Shown: piece by piece, positions 1 to 11,215 of the stretch | Numbering within the stretch: position 1 is the first letter of the stretch | Layout: each line of letters opens with the position of its first letter | Position numbers and translations under genes: made by a program | Origin: Allodiplogaster sudhausi | Taxonomy: Eukaryota > Nematoda > Chromadorea > Rhabditida > Diplogasteridae | Length of the DNA: 64,000 bases | Assembly (NCBI GenBank): GCA_945643635.1 | Contig: CALZFC010000078.1 | Coordinates: 560,501 to 624,500 of the forward strand | Direction: 5' to 3' | The notes under the pieces: generated by a model | What the model saw: only the letters and a program-made list of their open reading frames with translations | What the model was told of the DNA's origin: nothing | Database searches by the model: none

Positions 1-692
1 AAAAAAAATAAAACAAGAAACTCAAAAAAGGTAAGAAGTGCTCTGAAATTTTCACTTTATTTTGCACTTTGTAGTCCAAGAGTTGAAGCCAGCCCGTTTG
101 GAACCCAAACACGGCCAACTTAAATGCAATATTATGAGATCCCAGCCATTTCGGCATATTTTTGAAAACGGTCTTCACAGTCGTAATCTCCATGGTCGAA
201 ATAGGTAAACTCCTACGCGAAATGGCACGAAAATGCGTATTCAGCGCGCTATTAGAGTTTGTATTATTTATATTAATACTATTAATACTATTAATACCGG
301 ACCCAACAATGTTGAGCGGGACTGTATGTATGTACATACATACTATGTGCGTCCAAAGGTTGAAGCAAAACAATTTATGCATAGAAAAGACCAAAAAGAG
401 AATGGTTTCTTCATTAAATTAAGAATAATATATTCATTACCTTCTGATCAAACTGGCATCAATTTGATCAAGATTAACTTCTTTCTTGTTCGTGTCTGCA
501 GAATCAGGAACTGTTTTATAGTTATTTATTTTTGCTTTGCCTTTGCTTTTTTCTTCTTATGGTTAGCTATTAGACAAAATAGAAAAAAAGTTAACATACA
601 AAATAATAGTTTAAAAAGTTAAATTTAAAAACATGCTAGATAATTTCTTAATTTTTTCCGTACACTACATACAGTACCGCCCAACATTTCTG
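1..692. other. AT-rich stretch, no gene recognised
   Basis: Open frames here are short and cross AT-rich sequence without splice-consistent coding patterns or a recognisable motif. A short triplet-like run (attaatact, about 272-297) and tandem ATGT/ACAT steps near 325-345 are the only structure seen. Confidence 0.5.
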
Positions 693-1118
693 GTACATAT
701 GTATATTAATTATATTAATATAAATAATTGCAATTGATTTTTCAGTGCTCATAGCGCATTTCAACGTAGTTTTCTGTTCAAACTAGACTAATTCGATGCA
801 GATAAATACGTTGGTAACATTAGTTTCTCAAAGAGGGTAGACGCTGACGAGAAAAGTAATGTTTTACCCCGAAATTATTTGAAATATGCAGCGCAATTGA
901 GCTGCACTTTATGCGCAATTGCGCTGCATCTTTCAAATGGATTACGGATTAAACATGAATTTTCTCGTCAGTGTCTACTTTGTTTGAGAAACTAATGTTA
1001 CCAACGTATTTATCTGTTTCGAATTAGTCTAGTTTAAACAGAAAACTACTTTAAAATTCGCAAAAAAAATCAATTGAAATTATTTTATTAATATAATTAA
1101 TATGATTAATATATGTAC
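693..1118. repeat. 426-bp inverted-repeat element (MITE-like)
   Basis: The two halves are near-perfect reverse complements. The left arm starts gtacatatgtatattaatta and the right arm ends ttaatatatgtac. Inner matching blocks include the stretch around 785-855 against about 955-1030, both carrying a TTGGTAACATTAGTTTCTC-like block. The centre (about 890-935) has a shorter dyad built on gcgcaattgngctgca. There is no coding capacity. It looks like a non-autonomous foldback or MITE; a target duplication is not clear. Confidence 0.75.
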
Positions 1119-1194
1119 CTGAATTATATATAATTTTTTTATTGTACCAAAAAGATTTTGTTCAATTTTTTTTTTCATTTCTTTCACCAGTTGA

Positions 1195-1534
1195 ATGTGC
1201 AGATGATTGTCTTAGGCCGGGCAAGGCTCCAGGAGATCAGCTCGACTTTTTCAACGCACTGACGAGCACCTCGAAACTGTCGACCGCCGATATTCTTGCT
1301 GGAGTGCGACGTGATCTAGGAAACATTGGACTGGGGGACCGTGCAAAATTAATCTGTGTCTTCAAAGATAAAAAGTCATTCTTCCGTTCCTCCAGAAAAT
1401 ACGATAGCTTTGTCCTCCTTAAAAACGAGACGGAGATTGCAGAGAAAGCGATAAATTCGCGATATATGCGATATTGGCAACTGCTAGAATTGCTCTATAA
1501 TTTGCAAAAATTGTTGGCGGAGTATTCAAAGTAA
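1195..1534 (+). CDS. Orphan 3'-terminal coding exon, unknown protein
   Basis: An open frame follows a good acceptor (ttcaccag at about 1184-1191) and runs to a TAA at 1532-1534. The part from about 1195 on has a mixed soluble-protein composition, including CADDCLRPGKAPGDQLDFF and LGLGD/KLICVFKDKKSF-like stretches, and more GC in the exon than in its surroundings. I do not recognise the family. The upstream exons are not visible between the inverted-repeat element and this exon, so they may lie left of the window, or this may be a stranded gene fragment. There is no start codon of its own within a credible context. Confidence 0.4.
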
Positions 1535-1900
1535 AAATGTGCGTATACATTAATCATCTCCTAATTTATCATGTCTTAACTTCGTACACATATGTACTAC
1601 CTTCAATCAATTGTAAAACGCTTATCACCACTGATTAATTCCTCATTTGTCATATGTTTGTAATGTCGTTTATCAAGTTTCATTATGATACATTCAGTTC
1701 ATTTCCCTAGCGTTGTACATACTGAATCTATGAAATTTTAATTGTATTGCACCATGTAGATACGCGAATGAAGATAGAGTCTAATTTTCGTTTGAAAAAA
1801 AAAGAGGATTATCGAAATGAATGAGAGAAATTTGAAATTTCCACAGCTACTCATTCTCATTCAGATTAGAACACATTTGGGTCTCTCTCGCTCTCTCTCG

Positions 1901-1932
<32 letters not shown>

Positions 1933-2485
1933 GTTTCTCCCCATTTACATCGATCAGTTTCCTCAAAAGACAAAACGGCAAAGTATTTATGGGTAACCAC
2001 ATTATGGATTTTCAATATCCCTTCTCATCACATCATCTCATTATCGGCTTGAATATATCGCAGATCACTCTGGACCAAGACTTGCCCATCTCATCATGTT
2101 CTCTTTCTCCGCCGCCCAACCAGATTAGCTTTTTTTGTTCATCGGCAGAAACGTTTTATAGAGTATTCAAAAACGAAAGCATATATCTGGGAAAATACTG
2201 ATATGGCAGGCTTGTAAGGGAAGCATAAGTTACATACATATGAATATACAGTCCCGCCCAGGATCTTGTTACCAAGGACGCTTCAGACACTTTCAAATGC
2301 GTCTTCGTTAATAACTATTGTCCTAGAAAAAATTAAATAATATAAATGGTATATTAGTTTGCTTATAGAAGACGGATGCAACTGATAAGAATCCTATGAT
2401 ATTACGGAAAAATATAAACGCTCTGCAACCATCTTCTTTCATCCCATGTGTTGTTGCCAATGTGCGCGATCAATGAAGGAGATCA
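1535..2485. other. Intergenic, no gene recognised
   Basis: AT-rich sequence with a CT microsatellite at about 1881-1932. I see no coding motif and no conserved repeat shared with the rest of the window. Confidence 0.5.
1881..1932. repeat. CT microsatellite
   Basis: A run of ctctct interrupted by regular cg steps (tctctctcg repeated three times), then pure CT. It is one of many AG/CT tracts in the window. Confidence 0.9.
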
Positions 2486-2526
2486 TTGTTGTGCTTGCGC
2501 CCTATAATAGTCATCTTTGCTCGCAG

Positions 2527-2645
2527 ACGCGACATTTATGGTAGTCATCTCCCTGCGGGGCCTGACCTGCATCCATCAGAAGAGTGGCATCTGGACGCGA
2601 AACATGTCCTCGTCCTCGCCATCGTCGCCATCCTCTTCACCATGC
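2527..2645 (+). CDS. Possible exon with one membrane segment
   Basis: An acceptor-like tcgcag at 2521-2526 precedes a GC-richer open frame. It reads an acidic/His-rich stretch (HPSEEWHLDAK) followed by a hydrophobic run (VLVLAIVAILFTM) before entering CT microsatellite. The hydrophobic segment could be a membrane helix. No start, no neighbouring exons and no family are recognised, so this may be a decayed fragment. Confidence 0.25.
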
Positions 2646-2649
2646 GTTG

Positions 2650-2731
2650 GCTCTCTCTCTCTCTCTGCTTCTTTTCACTCTTCTTTTGCAGCTCAACTAC
2701 GGTAGCCATGTTCCCCCTCTCTATCTCTCTT

Positions 2732-2769
<38 letters not shown>

Positions 2770-2848
2770 TCTCTTTCATAAATGTGCTCACATTGAAATA
2801 TTAATTTCATGTATGTATGTACGATAAATAAATAAATAAATAAATACC
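2650..2848. repeat. CT microsatellite and AATA tetranucleotide run
   Basis: CT-rich tracts at 2650-2665 and 2717-2778, then (aata)n at about 2826-2846. Serine/leucine open frames crossing this are low-complexity artefacts. Confidence 0.85.
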
Positions 2849-4081
2849 TATAATCAAGTATCTCCGAGTGTTTGCAGTTTCTGAAGAACACGTACACACA
2901 TGCTTCTGGGTCGCTTAGGCCTCAATAGTCAACCTCGTGTCCTACTTTGTTCATCTCCACCAAGAATGAGGAACTCCACGAATTTCGGATTTTATACGTT
3001 CGCCCCTTCAAAAAATATTTATTTTATTGAGCGAATGTCTTGTTCATCAATTTGATTACACTTCTAGCGTTTGGATGTTTGATTAAAACTTCGAGTATAA
3101 ATGCAATATATGCATGATCGAAGACGGCAAACTCAAACAGAAAATTCAAGAATGAGAGGAGAAAATTTGTCATATTTTGCAATGGAAGAATTATCTTTCT
3201 TTTTTCAATAGAAGCTAAGAAAAAAGGGCTTCGCATATTCCTGATTGTGAGAGGGAAAAACCGGAAAATGATGATGCGATCAGACTGTGTTTAGAGTAAG
3301 CGTTCCGCGTACACTCATTGTCAGTTTGATGACAGCATCGAGCAGGATGCAAGATATATGCCAATTTCCTATAAATATTATTCTTAAAGGAGCATGAACA
3401 CCCAAAACTCCTACACGGAAAGACCTGTATGTTTCTGCAGAGATACTGTAGGGTGCACTTCTCTTTTTATCATATATTTGTACTGAAACACGAACACGCG
3501 GACTCGTAAGACTTTTTTTGCGCACATTTTTGAAAGTGACCCTGAATGTTTCTTTTCGATATTCTATGTTTGTTCTATATTGTTAATTTGTTTTGATTCT
3601 AGTTGAATTTCAAACCGATATTGTTCAACTATTCGCTTGCTTTGTCCAAGCCCCAAACTGGGAGATTGCCCCTTTTTAAAACGCTTCGTCCATCGATGTT
3701 TCTTTTGGCCTCTATGCGGTAACTTGCTTGGCGCCGGCGCCAGGAAGAGCAGGTTGTTATTGAGGCTCTTTTATTTTTGTTCCCACATCAGTTTTTGGTT
3801 ATTAAGGTTGTTAATCAAAGTTGAACAGCACTTTGAATGCAATGGGAGTAAGATCTAAGTTTTACCTTCAAAAAGGAAATGAATTCCTTACAAAGGAAGA
3901 ATTTCCGCTCTAGGCGTGCATATTCAGCATCCTATATACCTTTGGATTGCCCTTTAAGCGCTTCTCTTTGTCTCTATCACTGTCTGTCTTTCTCTCTCTC
4001 CATTAGATTCGAGAATGCCCAAGCAAAGTGTCTTGCACATGCCTGGTTGGTTGGAGTGTGGACCAGTTGCCAAAACTAGTG
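2849..4081. other. Intergenic, no gene recognised
   Basis: I find no splice-supported coding sequence. Short open frames on both strands lack recognisable motifs. CT-rich patches occur near 3965-4000. Confidence 0.45.
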
Positions 4082-4557
4082 ACCAATGAAAATCTCCTCT
4101 ATGTGAAGAAAACACAAACTTTTGGGAAGCTGTTGTCAAGATTAAAAGCACGACTGATGTCTAATCATTGAGAAATTGAACAGAAAGCGACAAGGGGTGT
4201 TTATGGAGAAAGAGAAAGGGGAGGAGGAGGAGAGAGTAAGAGAAAGAAAATAAGAGTTCTCATTATATGTACATACATTGCGCACCACAAATTGTTAAAT
4301 TTTCAAAAAAAAATTTCCCGCAAGTGGGCCGGTGGTGATATTATATCCTCGAAATAGCTTTCTGTCAAACAATCTACAGAAATATAGTAATCGCACCAAT
4401 ATTCAATTATACAGGAATTTGAAATGGTATTTTCGAATGCAAAAATTTCCCGTTTATCTTTTACTTTTGAAACTTTTTACTTTGAGGAGTATTCATTTTA
4501 ATGACGTAGACTGAATAGTGTAATCGGTTAACTCATGAAAAAAATGAGTTTCATGCT
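4082..4557 (-). repeat. Dispersed repeat, inverted copy of 63265-63750
   Basis: This about 476-bp block matches the reverse complement of 63265-63750 almost end to end. Both have the boundary word agtttcatgct on one side and ccaatgaaaatct on the other, with shared internal words such as caagtgggccggtggtgata and aatagctttctgtcaaaca. The two copies sit near the two ends of the window in opposite orientation. No target duplication or terminal repeat was recognised. Small open frames inside each copy are related but show no known motif. Confidence 0.8.
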
Positions 4558-4804
4558 TCTTTAAGTCATGCAATAGCTTAACTCTCTTCAAACACAAATA
4601 TGTACACTTCAGATGCGGCTTGAAAAAAGTAGACAAAGACATCAATTTAGTCGACTGCTATTTTTACTTCGGTACTGGTTTAGTTGAAGCGCAAAACAAT
4701 CTTGATGTTGACAATGGGTTCAAGCCAGATACTGACCATACTCTGCGCAGAGTGGATATCGCCTGCCCTTCCCTGAGTCCCCGACTGATTTTCACTCCGT
4801 TTTA

Positions 4805-5180
4805 CTTGTTTTCTAGAAAAAACACATGTAGACAAGGCGAAGCGTGAAATCCTCCCATTCATACTATGCAACTAATCATCTGCAAATTTCAAAATGTTAT
4901 TATTGTAACGTTAAAATAATAACATTTTGAAATAACTAAATGAAAAAACATATGTATGTTCTGCAAACCGATATTGTTCGTAAAATGCATGGGAAATTTG
5001 ATAGCATTGGATTTTTTTATCCCCTTCAATCTTCCGGACAGCCGATTGCGACGACGCCACTGAGACCGTATAAAATCGATGTGACCAATCTTAGCCAGTT
5101 GTAGAGTAGATATGTAGCTCCCGACAACTTCGAGCGAGAATTCACACGTTTGAATCTTTTGCACTGCAAGCAAAAATTAT
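4805..5180 (-). pseudogene. Decayed copy of two SLC6 exons
   Basis: Read on the minus strand, about 5165-4970 corresponds to the transporter exon at 28476-28340: both share QK..T.EFSL.VVG.Y and a start flanked by a Leu-Ala-Val-Gln context. About 4870-4820 corresponds to the exon at 28163-28060: MNGRISRFA is shared. DNA identity extends into the flanks, for example gtgaaatcctcccattcat in both places. The copy carries frame changes relative to the parent (the reading breaks after the STLQL segment) and no other SLC6 exon lies nearby. It is therefore a partial duplicate, not a working gene. Confidence 0.75.
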
Positions 5181-5771
5181 TCTTACATTTAATTTGTTTT
5201 TTATGTCTTTGGTAGGAATGGGCGCTGGGTGCTATATGGGCCAGACCATTACATGAATTCTAAAATAAAACGGCTTCAGGTACACAAGCCAGAGCTTTTT
5301 CTTACGACCGCGATCAAAGTAGTCGGCCTGGCACTCGGCGTTTACATGGTCGAGTCCAAAGGCTAGGAGAATTCTCTCATTAATTTTGACACTTCCTTAC
5401 AGTTAGTCTTCCAGGCGCAAAGAGCACAGACTGGAATGGTCATTTGTTAGATCAGCCGGCACAGTCTCATGTTCCATTCGGCTTGCGATTCTAAGTGAGT
5501 GTTTTGATGGCGAAGAGAGTAAGAGAGAGCGAGAGAGAGATACACGACCGAAAGGGAGAGGGAAAAGCGAAAGAGTAACATTGGCAGTTAGAATCGGACA
5601 GTGAGATACTTCAAAGCCTTCTGAAATCGACGAATCAAATCATGGATCGTCAGCACCTGAATAAACTTCTTTCACTCCAAGCCGCAGGATTCGAGCAGTA
5701 TTTAAGAGAAATTCGACTGATTACAGACATCGTATCTCTGAAGCGAGCTCATTCCCATTCACTTGCTGAAA

Positions 5772-6219
5772 ATGTCCACCGGTTCGATGGTCGCCGTCCT
5801 TCTCCTGGCCATTGCCCTCATCGACCTTGGCAACGCCCAGTGCCCGGCAGATCGCCCTGATCAAGTTGCTCGTAAGCGAAACCTCTGACTTAAGTATTAA
5901 GGCTATTATATTATTATTTAGAATGCAGAGTATGTATGCATTGCTATTTCAATTAAGCTCTGTTTTACATACATACATGCATATATGCCTTTAATTTCAT
6001 TCGAATTAAATTTTAAATTTATCTTTTTTAATCGCCGCAAAGAGTGCTTCTTTTGGGCATGTGGATCGAAAGTGATAGTTGAACAATATGGTTTCCCTTC
6101 ATCCTGCATGCAGGGATATTGCTCGGTAGGAGTGTGTATGACATTTGAAGACAAGACCAAGCGCTGCTGCCGTGAACCCAAGAGCGCAGCATCTCCGATT
6201 GATGGACATCAGAAGGTAT
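5772..6219 (+). CDS. Small secreted cysteine-rich protein
   Basis: The chosen ATG at 5772 opens a signal peptide (MSTGSMVAVLLLAIALIDLG then NAQ, probable cleavage near there). Exon 1 ends at 5871 before gtaagc. Exon 2 starts at 6043 after a cgcaaag acceptor and stays in frame (split codon C|AG). The mature part has eight cysteines: one right after the signal peptide, then C-x4-C, a C-x3-C-x4-C cluster, and a terminal CC pair before REPKS. The end is uncertain: either a donor (gaag|gtattc near 6216) leads to an unseen exon, or the frame runs on to a stop at about 6371. The pattern resembles small extracellular disulfide-rich domains. The family is not recognised, and there is no basis to assign a function. 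A longer open frame at 5642 overlaps out of frame and is not favoured. Confidence 0.6.
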
Positions 6220-6535
6220 TCAGACGCATTTGTATACGGTTCTGTGATATTTCGCAAATTGATTATTCGTTCAATGATAATTCATCCACTTTTCTGTATT
6301 CATTGTCAGGAACATTTGTAAACTTGTGTATTACAATTTTAAGTTGTATCAATGCTAATGACAATCACTAATTTGTGATTGAGATTGCTTCGCTTCTGCA
6401 CGCCAATGATGCCATGACTTTGCCACTTCGCCAGTTAGCGAAGAGAAGTCTTCCCATCCCTATCATATGTAAATTTAAATGTTTTCTGAGTTGATAAATA
6501 TATCTGATATAAAATGTGAAACGGCACATTGGAAA

Positions 6536-7200
6536 ATGAGATTTAAAGGAAACTTTTTAAAGTCTCTTTTCAACTGGAAACTCAGTCTACATTTTCACTC
6601 AGCACTTGTTTTATTTTAGTTCTTACACTTTTTTCTAATCTCCCTCTGGTTCAAGCAATATTCGGAAGCAATGCTAAAAAAACTCGAGTTTCGAATAATT
6701 GAACTCTTCTGCTGGTAGAGTCAGAAGAAATATTCCTTTTTTAACATCGTAGAACCAAGGAAAAAACCCCGACCATTCGGGTTCGCCAAATATGTCTGTT
6801 TTGCTCTCGTTCTTTCGTATCAGAAAGTTACAATGAAGATAGATCAATGAGTCAACGAAACAAAAGAATCAATCTTACTCTTCTGATATGACTTTGTTTA
6901 TTCACTAAATAAAGCGTCCTGGAACAAATGGCTCCTCCTTGTCCAAGTGATGGACTGTCCAGTCAAAGACAGTGAGAGGCAGAGAGAGAAAGAGAGTGAT
7001 TAAGAGAGAGAGAGAGAGAGATACAAAGAGAAAAAGAACGAGAAAGCAGGGAACTACCGTTCAAGTCTCTCTCTCTTCTAACCTGGTATGCCTCATGACC
7101 TCCAGGACCTGAGGTATGTATATACACTATGTAGAAAAGAGCAACATGGAATCAATCAAGGAGAGCGAGATATAGAATGAGAGAAATAGAGAAAGAGATA
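6536..7200. repeat. Dispersed repeat, direct copy of 25725-26160
   Basis: It shares ordered words with 25725-26160: atctccctctggtt, a caaga/cga-type stretch around aattgaact, agtcagaagaaat, cattcgggttcgccaaat, and then an AG microsatellite followed by a gtatata/caatcaa segment. The identity is patchy, as expected for an old interspersed repeat. It contains AG microsatellites at about 6968-7020 and 7140-7200. Confidence 0.7.
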
Positions 7201-7301
7201 GCATACATACTCCTGCTAGTCAAGTTACTCTCTACGCAAGATCTTCTGACCTGGTATGCCTCTCTACTTCTCTCTCTCTCTCTCTCTGCTCTTCAACTAT
7301 A

Positions 7302-7560
7302 CACACAGAAAACGATGTGACACGGGATGTCACAATTTGATGTCACAATAATGTACCGATTTTACTTCGGTACATATGTGTTCCACCCCATGTCACAATT
7401 TATGTTCCAAAAAATTGTGACCTCCAGTGAAACAGAAATGTGACGCGCCATGTCACAATTTTCGAGCGGTGGAGGGCAGCGTATCCCAGCAAAAATGTGA
7501 CATTGCATGTCACAATTAGGCGGCAGCACATAAATTGTGACATGCTCCCACCGTTAGCTC
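7302..7560. repeat. Left end of the transposon with TGTGACA array
   Basis: After the terminal cacacagaaaa come about ten TGTGAC/TGTCAC motifs in both orientations, several arranged as inverted pairs (for example atgtgacattgcatgtcac at about 7495-7513). Motifs are mostly followed by aattt. In CACTA elements such subterminal arrays are bound by the element-encoded DNA-binding protein; that role here is inferred. Confidence 0.8.
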
Positions 7561-8077
7561 CGCCCCTTTTGCTCTCCCTCCCCCTTCATCCATTCTTCGA
7601 ATTAGTGATTCATTTACTATTATGCATGCCACTGGCATTTAATAACAAGAAGAATTATTCATTAAGTTAGTGAGACCTTCAAAAGATTACAGTAACAACT
7701 CAACACATTCACAAGGAAACAGTAACAACTAACACACTTACAAGATAACCGCGCCGAGTTAAATGAATTTGGGCTACTTAATCATGATAAAATTGAGTTA
7801 CTGGTCATAAAACGACAAGAATTAATACATTCTGTAAAGACTGTTTTTCTTAGAAGGATATGTCTATGTTACCAGTTACTTTCTGAATGAATCTTGGAAA
7901 TAAAAATTCGATAGTTCTAAAATGAAAGAAACGTATAGCATGAAAGCAAGTTAAAAAATGAAACAATCTTTTACTAAGATGAAAGAATGTTCTCAAGTGA
8001 AATAAACTCAAGTAAAAGAAAATTTTCAGATGTAAGAGTCAACAAAAAAATGTGATCTAATGAGATCAGACTGGCCT

Positions 8078-11064
8078 CTATTCGGCCATAATGGCCTCCA
8101 ACTTGCGGTAGATGAGCCCTGCATCTCTTGACATGGGCTCCGGAATGCCGAGCAGATTCGCAAGAAGGGACAGCTCTTGTTTCACTTCGTGTGGGTACTC
8201 GAGGTCGAACAACCAGAAGCAAGCGAGGTAGGAGAGAAGCGCATGGGCAAGGTCTCCAGAAACCTGCAGCATGCGTATTATAAAGCAGGTAAAAAATAAA
8301 TAAAAAAGCTATGAGTATAAGAATTTTTTTTAATTTGTTAAAATTAAATTTTTTTAATTTGTTAAAATTACATTTCAACTTTTTTTTTAAACAAAACATG
8401 ACTGACGGTTACATCGACTCCCTCAAGAGCGATGATGAACTTGGCAGAGACATCACCGTATGCGACTATCACCGGCTGCCGGATGCCCTCATTCTTGAGT
8501 TGATCAAGAGCCGACGACGCAGAATGATGTGCCTAAGCAGCATAGTTTACACTCCTCTCGCTGTATCGTCTCTCTTTCTCGCTCCTTTTCACTCACAAGA
8601 TAAGAAAAAGGCAACAGGAAACTAATGTCACTTAACTTATAAGCAATAGGTAGATATTGATTGGGAATTTGAATTGTAATAAATAACGGACCAGGAAGCG
8701 ATTGTAGACGAACTTGACACGAGATGGCTTCTTCTTTTTGTCTGTATGCTCGAACAGTGCCAGCATGTTGAGTAAGAACTCGAATGTAGCGAAATCTGAG
8801 GCATACAATTATTCTCTTTTTAACAGTTCGATGAATAGTTTGGAAATACAATTGAACCTGGGTTACAAAGATAAATACTTAGTACACATGGATGCATTTT
8901 TTTCGATAACTCAAAACTTTATAAGGTTGAGAATACCGAACCATTTGTTCCAGGCGGGAAGGCGTTCGCTTCAACAAGAGATCTTCTCTTCGCTTCGGAT
9001 ATTACGCGCAGGGCACGCTGAGACATTGCCGGCGCAATCTTCTCTTGCAATCTCCGTGGAAAGTCTCCCGCGGAAGCGCACTTTGACGCGATGAAGTCAT
9101 CGACAATCTGCAAGCAAATTCAAAAGTATATTTGTCTAATGTGAATTCCAAAAATTTTGTTCTAAACTCAAGCCATAGAGCAAGAAATAACTCATGTAAG
9201 TATAGACAAATTATTTAAATGTAAAACAAAATCCGACAAATAAAAAATCACATACGTAACGGGACTGCGCGTAGAAGGAGTAACGTGTCATTGTTGCTCG
9301 CGGAGGATTGTTCTGGCAAAAGCGTATACGACAGTTTCTAAAAAAAATTATATATCGCCATTTGTGAGAGAGCTGCTACTAGTAGTAGAATTTTACATTT
9401 TAATCTAAAGACTCTCTTATATATGACAAAATGAAATATCTGTATAACTTTAAAGACTCGAGAGACAAAAACCTCTTCTGCTTAAGGAGTTCGAGGTGCT
9501 CGACAGAGCCGTGTATCAAGTTGTTAATTCGCTTAAACAAAAGGTTTTGTAATGCCTTTAATTTTCAAAATATAACAGTATCTTGTAGAGCTTTAACTGA
9601 CATTTAAATGATCGTCAGTTTCTCTCTCCTCCTCGTTATCCGAAGAAGCAAGCCACTCTCGGCTGCCTGCTTTCTTCTTGTACTCTCTGATGGGCTGTGA
9701 TAGCAAGCTTCTTTTTCCAAGAAGAGATCTGACCCGCCTAACGCGGCATTCGACAAGTCCCTTGTGGCTGTCGATGAAGGCATCCTGAAATGCTTTCTGT
9801 AGTTACATCAGAGAAAATTCAGGTAACTAGCAATGCGTTATCGAGTCTTTCAAATTTCATAATGATCTTCATTCAGTTAAAAACTGTTGTGTAGAAAAAA
9901 AGGTTGCTAACTATAGAACAGTTGGGGTATCCTGCGAATAGATGCGTAACGAAGCTCCGCGTCTCTTTCGGGGATGGTTTTTCTCTGCTAAAAAAGTGCG
10001 GTAAAATATCAGTTGTTCAAGAGTTGAAAACTAGCGTGTCAGCGTATGTCAGCAGAAAGTCGGCGATCCTTCTCGTAAGCAGGCAGCGGCCAACCCTGTC
10101 GTCCGAAATGTCATACGACGGGTCATCTTGTAGCCTCTTGAGGAATGGAGCTCCTTGCTTGCCAACCAATAACTTCTCAAAGCTGCATTTCAAAAGGCGC
10201 TGGTTCAGACGATGGTAGAAGGGGTCTTAAACGCATACGTTTACTTGTTTAAAAGGAAAATTAATTAGAAATCTGCTTGCGCCGAGTTTTGCTTGCATAC
10301 TAAAGGATACAACAGACAAAAGTGCAGTTTACTAAACAGAAATTTAAAGGCCTGCCTGTGTACATCGTCCGATCTGGAACTGCCGAGGGAGTTCTGACCA
10401 ACGGTGACTCCGAGCGAACTTGAGGTGTCGAGGGATGAGAAATCGCTAAGTAAATTAAATGAATTACTAGCTGCGCTTACAATCTGAGTATGATTTACCT
10501 CCAAGCTCTTCAAGATCGCGATCTTTGTCGACTTCTCTCTCACAAGGGTTAGCATCTTCAACATCAACTGAAAATTCATGAATCTAAGATATGAGCATTC
10601 ATTTTAGTATAACCTTGCTCCGCTCGAGTATCATCAGGAAAAACTGCGTTTTTCTCCCACGAGAGCGCAGTCGGATTGGTTGGCGAAAGGGACTCATTTT
10701 TTGCCAGGAATGTGGAAGAAATCGAGAGGGATAGCTCCTGGCTGTTCATCGTAGTCGAAGTTGCCGGACTCTGAGAAGTGATCCACGTAAAAATATACTC
10801 ATTTAGAGAGATAGGCAATCGGTAAACCTCGAGTAAGCTTCCTGTTGCTATGTAATGTGCGTGTGGCGCCGCAACAACTTGAGAGGGGTGAACGTCTATC
10901 ATACGCTGAGGAGTGTTGAGCTGCAGCCTGACATTTGTCAGAGGGGAGCCAGTCCGTGTACTCACATATTGCTTGACTTGTGCAATGGTCTCGAAGTAGC
11001 AGTCCTCTTCGCCCAAACACTCGGGCTCAGGAGCACCCGCTTCCAACAGAATGGTTAGACGCAT
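8078..11064 (-). CDS. Second transposon gene, accessory protein
   Basis: The start Met at 11064 (MRLTILLEAGAPEPECLGEE) opens an N-terminal exon with a ubiquitin/PB1-like look (GSPLTNVRLQLNTP). Further minus-strand exons follow: 10568-10500, about 10466-10362, 10227-10010 (DPFYHRLNQRLLKCSFEK...), 9784-9600 (AFIDSHKGLVECRVRRVRS, acidic tail), 9537-9470, 9338-9257, 9110-8925, 8803-8697 (FATFEFLLNMLALFEHT), about 8529-8400 and 8272-8078. The last reads SYLACFWLFDLEYPHEVKQE and ends at a TAG/TAA-type stop near 8078. The order of domains is like the SAMD3-like uncharacterised animal proteins often found with such transposons, a resemblance made from memory of their pattern. It lies within the same element and strand as the transposase and is likely co-mobilised. 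Its role, perhaps DNA binding or regulation, is inferred. Confidence 0.65.
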
Positions 11065-11215
11065 TGGGTCTAACGCTAAAGATCACACTAACTAGGAAAT
11101 AAATCATGCAAATGATCACATATTCGTGAGCCGTCGTAAATAACGGGATAAATTGAAATATTGATCTTCAGATCAAAGTATTTGTTTATTGCTAAGAGAA
11201 AATAACGAAAATATT

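Noticed and set aside
5642..5860. 72-codon plus-strand frame starting MDRQHLNKLL
   Set aside because: It overlaps the signal-peptide exon in another frame and loses the hydrophobic leader and cysteine pattern.
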